Below are positions 12,353 through 24,270 of a stretch of DNA of 64,000 nucleotides, one piece after another (positions within the stretch are counted from its first letter, which is position 1; each line of letters starts with the position of its first letter). The notes under the pieces were generated by a model. That model was not told the origin of the DNA, did no database searches, and saw only the letters and a list, made by a program, of their open reading frames with translations. This DNA is from Pyxicephalus adspersus (Eukaryota; Chordata; Amphibia; Anura; Pyxicephalidae): NCBI RefSeq assembly GCF_032062135.1, contig NC_092861.1:142918641-142982640 (forward strand), given 5' to 3'. The position numbers and the translations under genes are program-made.

Positions 12353-12754
12353 ACACCCAAGCTGTCGGGGAAGAAATGAAACTGCAAAATAAGAAGGTCG
12401 GAGAACTGCAGCAATGTAACCCATCAACAATTTCTAAGACATACAAAAAGTCAGCAGTTCTTTGTGCTCTGATATTCTGATAACATGAGACAGAGGGTTT
12501 ATAGTAGGGATATGAACAAGCAAAACATCTTTTGAAGCTTCATGTGATTTCTATTTTGAGAACAGAACAAGTTTTGGTGAAAATCTGTCACTTCAATTGC
12601 TTTAGGAAAAGAACGGCTCTGTGCAACAATAACAACATTGAAGTGAAACTCTGGCTTGGTAAAAATGGGAAAAAAAAAACACTAATAGGAATTTAAGGCA
12701 GCTCTGTAACTATTCATTTATTATTACAAGCAGATTACGCAGTGTTCTCCTCGG

Positions 12755-12870
12755 CCCCCTTTTACCCACCCCAGGGGACATTTCTCCACCGACCGCCAAC
12801 CCAAGGGGACATTTCCCAAACGGCTGCCAACCCAAGGGGATATTTCTCCACCAACCGCCAACCACCATCT
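12755..12870. repeat. ~31-bp minisatellite inside a LINE-derived segment
   Basis: Three to four units based on GGGGACATTTCTCCACC plus GCCGCCAACCCAA. The same unit type is at 15310-15478, followed by the same LINE sequence, and a diverged form fills 39625-40640. Confidence 0.8.
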
Positions 12871-12984
12871 CCAAAATCTGCCCCTACCTGTCCCCAGAGA
12901 TCACCAAACTCCTTGTACACGCTCTTATGATAACTCATCTGGACTACTGTAACATCCTTCTCTCCGGTATTCCCCTAACCCGAC
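12871..12984 (+). pseudogene. L2/CR1-like reverse transcriptase fragment
   Basis: Translates as KICPYLSPEITKLLVHAL then MITHLDYCNILLSGIPLTRL, the segment near the C-terminal end of the RT domain of CR1/L2-clade LINEs (the LDYCN...LSG.P motif is characteristic). Truncated where a palindromic MITE follows at 12985. Confidence 0.7.
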
Positions 12985-13086
12985 TTTGTTTTTGGATGGT
13001 TATTGATTACCTGGGTCACAATACAGGAGCTTTCACCTTCCTACAGCTTCTTCCCATCCAGCTTAAAAAAAGTCTGGGTTGAGCAC
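12985..13086 (+). mobile_element. palindromic MITE, TGTTCTCCCCAGC family (partial)
   Basis: Right half of the family: TTTTTGGATGGTTATTGATT, then CTGGGTCACAATACAGGAGC, CTACAGCTTCTTCCCA and CTGGGTTGAGCAC. The left end is missing. Confidence 0.55.
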
Positions 13087-15309
13087 AGAGTACTAATTTC
13101 CTTATCCCCAAATTAAAACAAAAAATAGAATTCCAATGAATTGTCTTTTTATTTTCCCCAAACCAGGATTTTTTTTTTTTTTTTATAATGTGATGGGAAA
13201 TTGCTTTTAAACTGAAGCTTCATGATTAACCCCGAACTCAGTCTTGCAGAAAGGTTGGCAGGTTGTTTATCAGAAACATTTTACGGTTAATGAAGCGTTA
13301 AATAAGAAATATCGACTTTAACCACCAAGACTACAAGAAACATGCGAGGAATCCGATACAGGCTGGCGCGTTTTGCACAATTTCCGTGGGAGCAACCGGG
13401 AATGCAGGCATTAAAGGGGAGGCTGGTGAGAGTTACAGCATTCTAAATTAATTATTTCACAGTTCAGAAAACTGGCAGAGGATGGATTGGAGGAAATACA
13501 GAATCAGGCCAGGTAGTGGTAACACAGAAGGATGGAAGATAGTAGGTGCCTTGGCTTAATGGGTCATTTCCACGTGGTGACCATTGGGGTAGTATTTGTC
13601 CAAGTCAAGTGTGCTTGGTGGCAAAAGTCCATGCCAAGCACCACTAGTGGTGGAAAACCAAGGTGGGTGTCCTGTGTACTGTCCAAGTTCATTAAGAGAG
13701 ACCTGATATCCTCTTTGAGAGGAGCCTGGGGTTTTCCTTTTTCATGCAAGGTAAGCTCTTGGGGCCCACAGCAAGCCGAAACCTAGATAACGTTTTCTTT
13801 TAAAGCAATGCAGGCATCTGAATTTGTTTTCAATCTTCTAATTTTCCCAGTATAGCAGTGCTCCGGCTGGGAAAGGAAGAAGCAAAAGAAGCCAAAAGTT
13901 TTCTAAATTTATGAATAATTCTGAATTACTCAAATAAAACGTTCAATGCATTTTTATTTTGAGTGGGCAGAAAAAAAGGGATCACAGGAAAGATCAGCAA
14001 ATGGATCTCCTGCCACTGCCCTAGCCCGACACCCACCATGAGGACCACATGGTGGGGATAAGGTGGTACCATAATGCAAAACTAAAAACCATTGAGGGGC
14101 TTTAAAATCCCTTGTAGCGCTCAGATAGAAGTATAAATGTTAATGTCGGTTTATTAGTTATGGTAGCAAGAGGGTTAAGCATATCTAAACGCCAAAACAA
14201 ATCTAATACTTGTAGATTACCAATTCTTAGACATAGTGGCTGCATTAGTTTTATTTCACACTTGTGATCCTGCAAATGCAATTCCTGTCCCTTCATTTCT
14301 ACACTCACAGAGAATATATGGGGGGAGCCATGGTTGTTGCACGGGCTGCACAATGTCTGCCTATGTTCATCTCTATTACATGGATTGATGATGATGAAAA
14401 GAAATCCGCTTTCTTCTTAGCTCACAAGTGACAATGACACAGCATTTCTGTTTTTTTGGTTTTGTAAAAAAGTTTGAAAAAAGAAAACAAACGCAATCAG
14501 CACAACTAAGGACTGAACTGCAGCAATATATTCTATTTTTGTTTTGTTTTTAGGTTTGAATATGCTTTATTAGTAATCCACTTCTGTCTGTTCCTTCCAC
14601 AAGTTAATTTCAGCACCGCATTCTCCATTCTTGTCTTTGGCTTCCTCAGCCGAGCCTTGCCAAGGCATGCAGGCATTTTATAACATGCTTCTTGGCGATT
14701 CTGCCATTTCTACAGCCGTCTACTTGTATTCCAGAATAAACAAAGACTATCTCCAGCACTCAGGCTGGAATTCTTCTGTTTGCCTTTGCAGAGCAGGACG
14801 GAGAGCTTTTTTTCACCCTAAAAGGCCACTATTTGTCAAAAAATAAACCTTCCACGTGAACAATGCGAGGAGAGGCCAGTAGAAGCACGCTCGTAAGAGA
14901 CGGCAAGCTCCAACCTGAAGCTAACTTTCTGCCTTCCAACCTCTGCATTCATTAGAACAAATTACAGGGAAAGGAACAGCACATCAGCAGCACAAGGCAT
15001 TCCCTCATCACAACCTATAATTTCATCAGAACTAATCTGCAGTTCACAGCATGTAAGGAGCCACTGCTGCTTGGGCTAGAATTGATTTGCATGGATTCAG
15101 TGGGAATTGCAGGAACACAATGATAAGCTCTTCCAAATTGCTTGTAAAGACCCCTATTCACTAACAATGCTTGCATCAATCTATCCTATTCAACCACAGT
15201 TCTGCAGAACTCTTGGGTTCCTTCAGACGGCTAAGGACTCCCTTGAGCAGTGACAGAATGATCTCCCAGCTACTATACCAAGTAATGCAAAAGGGCAATT
15301 CATACAGAC

Positions 15310-15478
15310 ATTTAATATAAGGGGACATTTCTATACCAGCCACCAACCCAAGGGGACATTTTTCCACCGGCCGCCAACCCCAGGGGAGATTTCTCCATGG
15401 CCGCCAACCCCAGGGGACATTTCTCCACCGGGCAGCCAACCCCAGGGGACATTTCTCCACCGGCCGCCAACCACAATC
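15310..15478. repeat. ~31-bp minisatellite inside a LINE-derived segment
   Basis: About five units of GGGGACATTTCTCCACC plus GGCCGCCAACCCCA. It directly precedes LINE reverse-transcriptase sequence, with the same junction as at 12870. The minus-strand open frame through it (repeated WRPVEKCPLG) is a repeat artefact. Confidence 0.85.
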
Positions 15479-16107
15479 TCCAAAATCTGCCCCTACCTGT
15501 CCCCAGAGATCACCAAACTCCTTGTACACGCTCCTATCATAAATCATCTGGACTACTGTAACCTTCTCCTCCCTGGTATTCCACTAATCCGACTCTCTCC
15601 TCTACAATCTATTATGAATGCTGCAGCCAGACTCATCCATCCTTCCCCTCGCTTTGTAGCTCTCTTTATTGGCTTCCATTTCACCAGAATCAAATCCAAG
15701 CTCCTGTGCTTTGCCTTCAAATCCCTCCCACAGTTCTTGTCCTACCTACCTTTCTGACCCTGTAAAAAAAAAAATACCCCCCTAGCCGCTCTTTCCGCTC
15801 CTCCATTGACCTACTAATGACTTCCTCACTCATAACCTCGTCACACGCACGTCTCCAAGACTTTTCTAGAGCTGCTCCAACTCTCTGGAATAGTCTTCCT
15901 CATCTTAATCGACTTGCTCCTACTTTCTGATCATTTTAAATAGCACTCACTCACTGATTCTTTCCCCACCTCCTAGATTGTAAGCTCTTCGGGGCAGAGT
16001 CCTCTGCTCCTCCTGTGTCACTGTATCTGTCTGGTATTCGAAAACCACTTTTAAATGTACAGCGCTGCGTAATATGTTGGCGTTATTTAAATCCTGTTTG
16101 TTAATAA
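15479..16107 (+). pseudogene. L2-clade LINE: RT C-terminus plus 3' UTR
   Basis: The longest LINE copy here. Frame-shifted RT remains are readable: HLDYCN, then PLQSIMNAAARLIHPSPRFV, IKSKLLCFAFKSLPQF, LRSSIDLL and AAPTLWNSLP, all typical of the CR1/L2 RT C-terminal extension. The 3' UTR begins near 15970 (AGATTGTAAGCTCTTCGGGG) and ends in the CGCTGCGTAATATGTTGGCG tail with TTAATAA. Disabled by stops and indels. Confidence 0.8.
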
Positions 16108-16290
16108 CCACAGGAGACATTTCTTCACTGCCCACAAATGCAAGAGGACATTAGACCTTACAAACAGGAAGCTCCTGCATAGTGGCAAAGTTTTTACAAC
16201 AGAATACTAAACCGATCTGGAAAACATCACAAACCCTACCAATATTTAAATAGGAGTACACATTCCTCTTTTACTTAGACAATATAAATC

Positions 16291-16350
16291 AGTGTTCCCC
16301 CAAGATATTTTTTTAGGCTGGGTGGGAAGAAGCTGTAGGTGGGTGGTAAT
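16291..16350 (-). mobile_element. palindromic MITE, TGTTCTCCCCAGC family (end only)
   Basis: Holds AGTGTTCCCCCAAGATATTT, then TTAGGCTGGGTGGGAAGAAG and CTGTAGGTGGGTGG; one end of the family, inverted relative to 33402-33563. Confidence 0.5.
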
Positions 16351-16730
16351 TTTCTGTATGGGGATTGAGGCCTGTATATGGCCCCTGGTGACTGGAGCCA
16401 ACCATTCTGTCCATTGTAGGCTTCCTTCTACATCCAGCAATCTGCTCATTTACATGACAAATTCTGGGCTGTAAACCATACCTTTTTTTTGAGCAGAGCC
16501 TGGTCCTCAAAAACTAAAGTTGGACAGTCCAGCTTTAAATCTGGTTAGGTTGTTGTGATCTAGGTTGGGCATCAGGATTGGGCAGTGGCGGGCGATTAAT
16601 AGACATGCATTTGTTAATCTATCCAAAACATCTGTGGACAATCCTAAACTAAATCGACATACATGGTATGTCTTGGTTTTCCTCTACAACTGATAAGTAT
16701 GCTGTAAGATCTTCCGGAGATCTCACTTAC

Positions 16731-16900
16731 CTTGTGACACTCTGATTTAGGCAAGAAATATTTGGCACATAGAACATGACGCCGAAGTATAGCACGGGTT
16801 CCACCGAGAACTTTTCCAGCTGCTTCTTCAACGGTTTCTCCAGCTCCACCCATCGCATGTGTTGGGACTTCGTGACAAACGACAGACCAAAGTAATGGGT
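16731..16900 (-). CDS. ptpn14: ptpn14 coding exon 2 (FERM F1)
   Basis: 170 nt, acceptor ttttttctag|ACCCAT and donor CACAAG|gtaagtga. Translates to residues 59-114 plus two bases of the next codon: starts THYFGLSFVTKSQHMRWVEL, then EKPLKKQLEKF, and ends near FGVMFYVPNISCL. The RWVELEKPLKK and FGVMFYVPN blocks are hallmarks of the Pez/PTPN14-PTPN21 FERM domain. Starts in phase 0 and ends in phase 2, matching the neighbours. A conserved-looking tryptophan of mammalian PTPN14 (LWF) is serine here and another (VSW) is cysteine, so the sequence is less conserved than coding exon 1. A longer open frame on the same strand here is a different, non-coding frame. Confidence 0.92.
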
Positions 16901-18009
16901 CTAGAAAAAAGAAGAGAACAAGGTCAAGATTGGCATCTGTGTGCACGGAAACAATTGAATATTAGAAGATTCGGCATCATAATAATAGGTTAATAATAAG
17001 TAAATTGAGTAGACAAGAGTGGATTACCAGCTCACTGTAAAATATACTAAATTTCCCAGACTTGCCCTTTAGAGTGGAATTCAAAATTGTAGGTTTGCGT
17101 ATGATAGGGAAAAGTTAAACATGTATTTAGGAAAAGGTAATATTTTCAAACCCTGCAGGAATGGCCTTAAGACTCTACTTGTTAGAGGGTGGCAACAACC
17201 AGTCTATCAGTTGTGCTTCTGCCTTGTCACATTGGATTATGTTGGATACTATTAGTGGTGGTTTCTACACATGACACAGACATGGTCCACTGCTGTTACT
17301 ATTAACACAATCAGGCATACAGTCAGGGTGTGATTATCAGTAGGCTGAAGGAGATCAGAAATGCATTTTATTTAATAACAATGTATTCATGATACACAGA
17401 ATAACAATTGGATCATTCAGTTGGAGCTATGTCAAACAAGCTCCAGCAATTCACGAGCCATCATTTACCATCCACAATGGCATATGCACTCTCCAACCCT
17501 TTGTTGACCATCACAACCTCTGAAGTCTTCTTTGACATCTCTTACCACTTCCCACAGCCTATTCCCAGTCTTTGAACACCTTCATTTACCAGTCCCTGAC
17601 CATCTCCTGTCATTAGTCCACAGTCCCTGGCCATCCCATATAACATATTTACAGTTTACTACCATTCTCTGAAGCCTTCCCCCAACAGGGTTCCTTCAAA
17701 GATAACCAATCATGACTCTACTAATGCAAGAAATTGTATATTTTAGTTCCAAGAACCTACTGCAGCCCATAAACCATTACTTACTATCTGTCATGGACTG
17801 TTCAGCATCTTTCACCAGCTTGTGGGCCCTGCAAACCTTCCCTTACCCTCCTTATGTGGGCACGCACCATTTCCCAAAGCCCATTTGCCATCTCAACCAC
17901 TTCCCACAGCCTGTCCCCTGTCTTCGACCACCTGTCCGCAATACATGACCATCTCTTATACACTATCAACAGTATCCAACCATTCTTTGAAGCCTATCTC
18001 CAATGCCTT

Positions 18010-18306
18010 GGACCAGACATTTTTAACCAGGGTTCCTTTGGAGCTTGAATGGTTCCTTAAGCTGTTGCTGACTGACCTGATGGTACCTGTACAATTCAAA
18101 ACCACTTTTTAACCAGCCGCATGACACCGATATTCATTTCAACTATATGTAAGAGGTGCATTTTGACAACCACTAAGGTTACCATGCCTTCCACCAGCAA
18201 TATTATAGGGAACATTTTTCAACACTGACCACTGTTGAAGTTGTTATCTCAAGGGATCCTTGAGATCTGAAAGTTATTTTAATGGCTCCTCAGGGGTTAA
18301 AAGATT
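18010..18306 (+). mobile_element. hAT-like remnant
   Basis: Left part TTTTAACCAGGGTTCCTTTG, right part GATCCTTGAGATCTGAAAGT with CTCCTCAGGGGTTAAAAG. It matches the ends of the element at 4379-4668 in layout; the interior is diverged. Confidence 0.4.
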
Positions 18307-20199
18307 GGGGCTGGATTCGACCAATTACTTCCTGTAACACCTGCCTAATTAGAGTAAGAATATTTGCCATAGTATTATAAAGTTCCCCAATGCCAACCCC
18401 TCCCATCACCAAGATAAGCTGCCTACCTACCTCCTCTAGTTCCCACTGCATGCAAACATTTGCAATGCAACAGAGTCTGACCTGGATACATTCATATCCT
18501 CCCACTCTCAGAGTGATTAACGTTGTGCAACCAACTATTTGGAATCATTAGAAGATAATATAAAGATAGAAGTCAGCCATTTATTCCAGCAGTCTTTAAA
18601 AATGCATTTTATCTTAATACACAATGGGGCATTTGTTTATTTGCCTAGAAACTTGCGTTGGGTTAGTTTCGGGAAAATCTATGACCGAAAACATCAAATT
18701 GTGTTGCTAGGAAAGTTATCTGGCACAATTCCCTCCAGAGCCAGATTAACTTTAGCAGCAGGCCAAGGAATGCAAACTGTCAAATATCCTGTCTAGTGTT
18801 CTAGATTAATGGGCATTTCTCTCTATTGCCAACAATATAAAGTGCATAGCCGGCATTTCTGCAGAAAAGACAGCCGGGAGAGGATATAGTCATCTGGTTC
18901 TATTGTACAGCATGGCTTCTATTCAGCTATCGCTAATTTAAAGAAAGTGAATTTGCAAATTATTATTAAAAATGATTATTTCACTGGAATCATTGCTTTA
19001 CAAATAGGAAAAAGAAAAGAATATGGCTGACTGTCACATTTATATCTGCGCTCTCTCCTCTCCAAAGCACTGTTTGCGCCATGATACATGAATGGACGCT
19101 AGGTTACGCACATATAAAAACGAGCAATTATTAATAGAAACGATCGCAATTAATCATTTCCAGTGCCAATAAAATGAATGAGCACTGTATAAACAGCAAT
19201 GTTTTAGTTTATGGAGTAGCAATGGGTGCCCCACTAGGTTTCCACCATTTAATAAAAGTAAATTGGTCTTTCCTGATGGCTGTTTAATATTCCAAATATC
19301 ATGGAAGTTGACTGCATGGATGCTAGTTTGTTGCAAAGACGAGCAAGTGAAGCAGGTGTTGAAGTGCAAATTCTAAGACAATAAATGTTACGTTTCCTTT
19401 TTTCTCCCTCTTTCGCATTTATTTTCGCATTATTGCATGGGATTTTCATGGCAGCAAAAGGACAGCGACCCCCCCCCCCAGCAGCACAGAAATCTGTGGT
19501 CCCAAGGGTAGGCTCACTCTGATTGGAGTTACCTTTTAATATTTCATACATAGGGCACGGTATTAGTCGTATATCACTGACTGACACTGGAAAACCATGT
19601 CATTTATGCCGAGCGGTCAATTCACACAGATTGTTTGAACGCCATCCAGACACGCAGCAGCTTGTCATCCGGGATGTGTAGGCGCAAGGCTTCTAATGAA
19701 CTTTCATTACAGCTTTCATGCTGGGGGAAGGGATGTCAGCTCTGTGTCTGTCCCTACACCGAGCAACGCCTGCCTGGTAATTGCATGCTCAACAACCGAT
19801 GTACAACGTGTGGCACGGAATCCTCAAAACTAAACTGAGCTAAAATAACAAACTGAAAAGCACCACCTATTTTATGGTTACTAAAAGACAACCTCGACTA
19901 ATGAAAGATTAAAAAAAAAATAATATAATAATATAATTGATAATATAATTACATAATAAAATTGTGTAAAAATTTGAAAGTAATCGCTGCTTGCTTTTTT
20001 TATTTAATCAATGAAACCCCAGACCTTACCAAGTCCAAAAGGGTTTTTGTTTCAGAAGTCACCTGAAGTTTGACAGCTGCTTCCTTGTCCACAGCTCCAT
20101 GTTATATAATGTCTTCCAGCAATTTACAGTACACAACTACGTCAAATAAAGCCCACAGGATGTTCACATTCCACATAAATTATACACTGCCTGGCCAAA

Positions 20200-20683
20200 A
20201 TTAAAAAAAGTCCCCAAAGCTGTGGGGGCAGTGTATGATCTGGGGTTGTTTCAGTTGGTCAGGTCTAGGTTCAGCAAAGTTATGTGCCCAAAAAACGAGG
20301 TCAGCTGAATCCCCGATTATGATGATCAGGTTTTTAGAGCAATAGATTTTTTTTTCTTTCTTGATGGCATAATCATTTTCCAAGATGACAATGCCAGGAT
20401 ACATTGGGCTCAAATTGTAGAAGAGGGAACATGAGGCATCATTTTCACTCATGGACTGGCCACCACAAAGTCCGGAACCTTCACCCCATTGAGAACCCCT
20501 TGGATGAGCTGGAGAAGACTTTATACAGCACTCCGACTCTCCCATCCCAATACAAGATCTTGGTGAAAAATAAATCAAACTCTGGATGGAAATAAATGTT
20601 ATGACATTGTGTAATCTTATCGTAATGACAACTATGGTGAATGCACACTGTAATCAAAGCCAAAGGTGGTTCAATAAAATATT
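20200..20683 (+). pseudogene. Tc1-family transposase, C-terminal half, decayed
   Basis: Plus-strand frames show FQDDNARIHWAQIVEE, the Tc1 DDE segment containing the second catalytic aspartate, then remains of the block around the third acidic residue (ATTKSGT...PLRTPWMSWRRLY, in place of the usual PP.SPDL.PIE.LW), and the terminal KPKVVQ region. Several stops and frameshifts make it non-functional. Confidence 0.75.
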
Positions 20684-20684
20684 A

Positions 20685-21296
20685 TAGGTAGTCCCCGGGT
20701 TAAGGACATCCACCATTCGGACGACTCCTACATACGAACAGGGCTTCCTTGCTTGCTCGTGTGCAGGACAGAGGCTTGATGGGGGAAGGAAGTGGTTCGC
20801 ATGACTTGCTGAAGAAATCTTTTGCTAAACACAGCTGAGGTTGTGGGTGATCTTAAGGGCTGAGCTGATCTGGTAGTTGGACATCCTACATACGGACGAT
20901 TCCTAGATAAGAACAGGGCTTCCCTGCTCGCTTGTGTGCACCATGGAGGCTTTATGTGTGTGTGGGGGGGGGGGGTTGCATGACTTGCAGAACCCCTTGT
21001 AACTCTTTATTGACCAAGACAAGCTCTGCAGTTCTTTCTTTTTGCATATCAAAGCACAGCTTGTTCCAGAAGTTAATGAATGTCTCCACGAAGTATTTTT
21101 TTTTGCTTTGTTTGTGATTAACGCACAGTGGGGTTTTTATACAGTAACTTACACCACACTGCCTAATTTATATGTTGAGGCAAACATCTGTCCTAATTGC
21201 ATTTATTAAAATAATGTACCTGTTCTTACTTACATGCAAATTCAAATTAAGAACAAACCTACAGTCCCTATCTCATATGTACCCAGGGACTACCTG
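20685..21296 (-). mobile_element. Tigger-like non-autonomous element nested in a Tc1 element
   Basis: Termini AGGTAGTCCCCGGGTTAAGG and, inverted, CAGGTAGTCCCTGGGTAC. It interrupts the Tc1 copy, so it is younger than that insertion. The left end is partly duplicated: GGACGACTCCTACATACG near 20718 and GGACGATTCCTAGATAAG near 20893. It contains a G homopolymer of about a dozen at 20960-20975. Confidence 0.75.
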
Positions 21297-22049
21297 TAGT
21301 ATGTTTGTCTTTTTTGGTCAGGCAATGCACGTCATGCCTTGGACTATTATTTTTTTCCCTTACAGGTGTAGTTCAACTTGAAATATTTTAGTCCAGGTAA
21401 AGTATCCAAAGCACACCTCTCTTTCGTCTTTCTATACTAAAACTGGAAAATTATGTACTTTTTTTGGACAGGGTATAAATTCCTGTCTGGCTTTTGTTTT
21501 TGCCCATCTGTGTGCCATTGGAGAGATTTTACTTAATTTCCTCTCCTGTAGACATAACAGGAAATTTCTAGGTAGAGGTAAATCAACTTAAGACAGTTTC
21601 TATCTGTGCAATGTCCCCGCTGAAAGACTTCTGCTTTATTTATATTTTATGTGACAGCTGAAAATGCTGGACTTTGGTCAGCATAAAAAAGGAAATCTTT
21701 GTTATTAGAGACACAGACAGCAATAAAAATCCAAAAGGGGTCTGGTTCCTCATCTCTGCATCCAAATAAAAAAAAACAAAAAAAAATGGCGGTAAAGTAC
21801 TTTATTACTACAGAATACAATGGGATTTTTAGACAATTGCTCATGGCGTGGGCCTTGTACCAAGCCAGCACCATAAAGAAATGGTTCAAGGAGTTTGGTA
21901 TGGAGGCTTGCACAGAGCCTTGACCTCAACCTTTGTGATGAATGGGAATGCTAGATCTTCTCATCCAACCTGACCTCACCAATGCTCTTTAATGAATGCA
22001 CATAATTGACCACAGACACTCATCTTTTGGAAAGTCTTCCACCATGCAC

Positions 22050-22400
22050 CTACTGTTTGCTAATGCCCACCAACTCTCCCAAATGATTTCCAACATTAAT
22101 ACGCCACTCTGTCCACTACCAGTCCATGGATATCCAACGCTCCCCGATGATTTACAAAAGATAAATGCTACACTGTTCCATCCATTACAAGCCCATGGCC
22201 ATCCAACTCTCTCCGATGATTTCCAAAAATAAATGCCACACTGTTCCATCTATTACAAGCCCCATGGTCATCCAACTCTCCCAAACAAATTTCAACACTA
22301 ATGCTTTTTTTGTTCCAACTGCTACCTGCCCATGACTGTCCAACTCTGAGTATTGATTTTTACCACCAACAATACAATACCCCACCTACTACCTGTCAAT
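22050..22400. repeat. degenerate tandem repeat, unit about 67 bp
   Basis: Five diverged units, each with (C/T)ATCCAACTCTCCC, GATGATTTCCAAAA and a TACAAGCCCATGG word, spaced 65-69 bp. Non-coding. Confidence 0.75.
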
Positions 22401-22691
22401 GGCCATACACAACCCTGTTGCCTTTAGAGAAACCCAGACAACACAGTTACTGCCACCAGCTTCTCAGATCTTGCTTTGTCCCAATTAATTAAAAAATATA
22501 AACAAGAAGTCACCATATTCAGCAAGTGATTTATTCACAACCCAGACAATTCAAAAGAGCATGACAGCATCTCAACGCATTTTGTTCTACCAATACTTCA
22601 TCATAAGGCAATGTACCCAATATGTAAAAGGAAAAGAATGTATCCCACAGGAGAGTGCTTAAATTCCTACTGTAGTAGTTGTCAAGCCAGT

Positions 22692-23087
22692 TAGGTAAAC
22701 TAGACAGAAAAGAAAAGCGGCTTTTTACGGCAAAATTGTTTTGTTAAAAAAATATATATAAATATATACAAACAGTTTGCTTATATAATCTAATATTATA
22801 TTTTCTAAGGTCCCCCAATCCCCTGAGAAAGCTCATTTGGGCGAAACGCGTCGGTATGAGAGAATAATTTACCAGGATTGTAAGGTCTGGTCGTATTGGT
22901 CTTCAAGAATATGTACAAAGTCCAATATCTATACCCTATGTACAAATTTGATCACCCCCAAGTGTCATCTTGAATGTATGTTTTGTATATTATTTTTCTT
23001 GCTTATATTGTTTAGAATAAGGGTTTTAAATATTTTTTAACAAAACAAGTTTGCCATAAAAAGCCGCTTTTCTTTCCTCTCTACCTA
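22692..23087. mobile_element. ~395-bp element with ~58-bp TIRs
   Basis: Left terminus TAGGTAAACTAGACAGAAAA, then GAAAAGCGGCTTTTTACGGC. The right terminus, inverted, is TAGGTAGAGAGGAAAGAAAA, then GCGGCTTTTTATGGCAAACT; the arms continue through TTGTTTTGTTAAAAAA. The interior has a GCGAAACGCGTCGG motif at 22841-22853. No transposase. Confidence 0.7.
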
Positions 23088-23257
23088 GATCCCAATATGA
23101 ATGTATATCTTGCTTACCTGCCCATGCCCACCCACCTCTCGCCAGGTAACAAGTATGCGTGCAGAAATGCTCCTTCTTGTGGCACTTTAGCAAATTTTTG
23201 TTTTCTGCTTCCTTTTTTAGCAGATTTAAATGTGTGATTGCACAGATCATTTAAGCT

Positions 23258-23570
23258 NNNNNNNNNNNNNNNNNNNNNNNNNNNNNNNNNNNNNNNNNNN
23301 NNNNNNNNNNNNNNNNNNNNNNNNNNNNNNNNNNNNNNNNNNNNNNNNNNNNNNNNNNNNNNNNNNNNNNNNNNNNNNNNNNNNNNNNNNNNNNNNNNNN
23401 NNNNNNNNNNNNNNNNNNNNNNNNNNNNNNNNNNNNNNNNNNNNNNNNNNNNNNNNNNNNNNNNNNNNNNNNNNNNNNNNNNNNNNNNNNNNNNNNNNNN
23501 NNNNNNNNNNNNNNNNNNNNNNNNNNNNNNNNNNNNNNNNNNNNNNNNNNNNNNNNNNNNNNNNNNNNNN
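23258..23570. other. assembly gap (313 N)
   Basis: Run of N. Confidence 0.98.
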
Positions 23571-24063
23571 GTTACTATAGGAACGATACCCTCGTGTATG
23601 CGACACTCCCATACTTAGACGAAACACTGGAATTAGCCCGAAGCGTTAAAAGGGATTAGGACATCACTTCAAGTGGGAATTTTTTTTATGCAGCCTCAGA
23701 AGGAAACTCAAAAATGATTAAAACAAAAAAAAAAAAAAGTCAAGATAGACTTATCAACTTTAAAAAAAATTACATAATCAAAAGCTGTTCCGTAGGAGAG
23801 AAGTTCAGGCAGTGGGAAAAATCAGAATCCAGAAGAACATGTTCTACGTAACAGCAAAGTTACTATCTAGAAACCCTATGATGACACCCATGCAATGCCA
23901 GACACAGCAGCACATTTAGTACAATGTGGATATATCAGATTAAATACATATTATCCACAGGGTTCCTTCATCATATGAATAATGCTGTTTCTAAGCCCTG
24001 TCTGCATTAAAGGTTTGGTTGTAAAGTATGCTGGATGAATAAAACCATCCAACCCCACAATGG

Positions 24064-24270
24064 TCCCGATTTACTAAAGCTCACCAAGGCTGAAGAGCAT
24101 GGACATTCCAGGTGATGCAGCTGGAATGGATCTGGCCCAGGACTGAAAACAGTTGCTAACAAACAGCAAATGATTTTTAAGAAATCTATTGCAGGTTTGC
24201 TGGATCACCCAGCTTCACTGATGAAAGTCTATCCTCTCCAGCCTTGGAAAGCTTTAATAAATTAGGCCCA
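24064..24270 (+). mobile_element. foldback MITE, GGCCTGATTTATTAAAGCTC family
   Basis: A nearly complete copy: starts CCCGATTTACTAAAGCTC and ends AAGCTTTAATAAATTAGGCC. The two arms both carry the GGATCACCCAGCTTCACTGA type core. Confidence 0.8.

Larger units (their letters stand above)
10646..16730 (-). other. ptpn14: intron between coding exons 2 and 3
   Basis: 6.1 kb. Contains a foldback MITE, LINE fragments with an internal minisatellite (12755-12984 and 15310-16107) and two copies of the TGTTCTCCCCAGC MITE. The stretches 10950-12250 and 13100-15300 show no recognisable element or exon; near 11849-11900 a GCCATAAAAAG word resembles the terminus of the element at 22692-23087. Confidence 0.7.
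20185..21328 (+). mobile_element. Tc1-like transposon with nested insertion
   Basis: Left terminus at a TA: CACTGCCTGGCCAAAATT. The right terminus, inverted, is GCATTGCCTGACCAAAAAAG, ending near 21328. Between them lie a decayed transposase (20200-20683) and an unrelated Tigger-like element (20685-21296) inserted near the right end. Confidence 0.7.

Noticed and set aside
12755..16107. An active LINE
   Set aside because: Only RT C-terminal and 3' UTR pieces with stops and frameshifts remain; no endonuclease or complete RT.
16644..16946. 100-codon minus-strand open frame overlapping coding exon 2
   Set aside because: It is in the wrong frame; the frame that joins neighbouring exons encodes the FERM sequence.
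20960..20975. G homopolymer as a possible G-quadruplex or regulatory site
   Set aside because: A single run in a decayed transposon; most likely slippage or sequencing noise.
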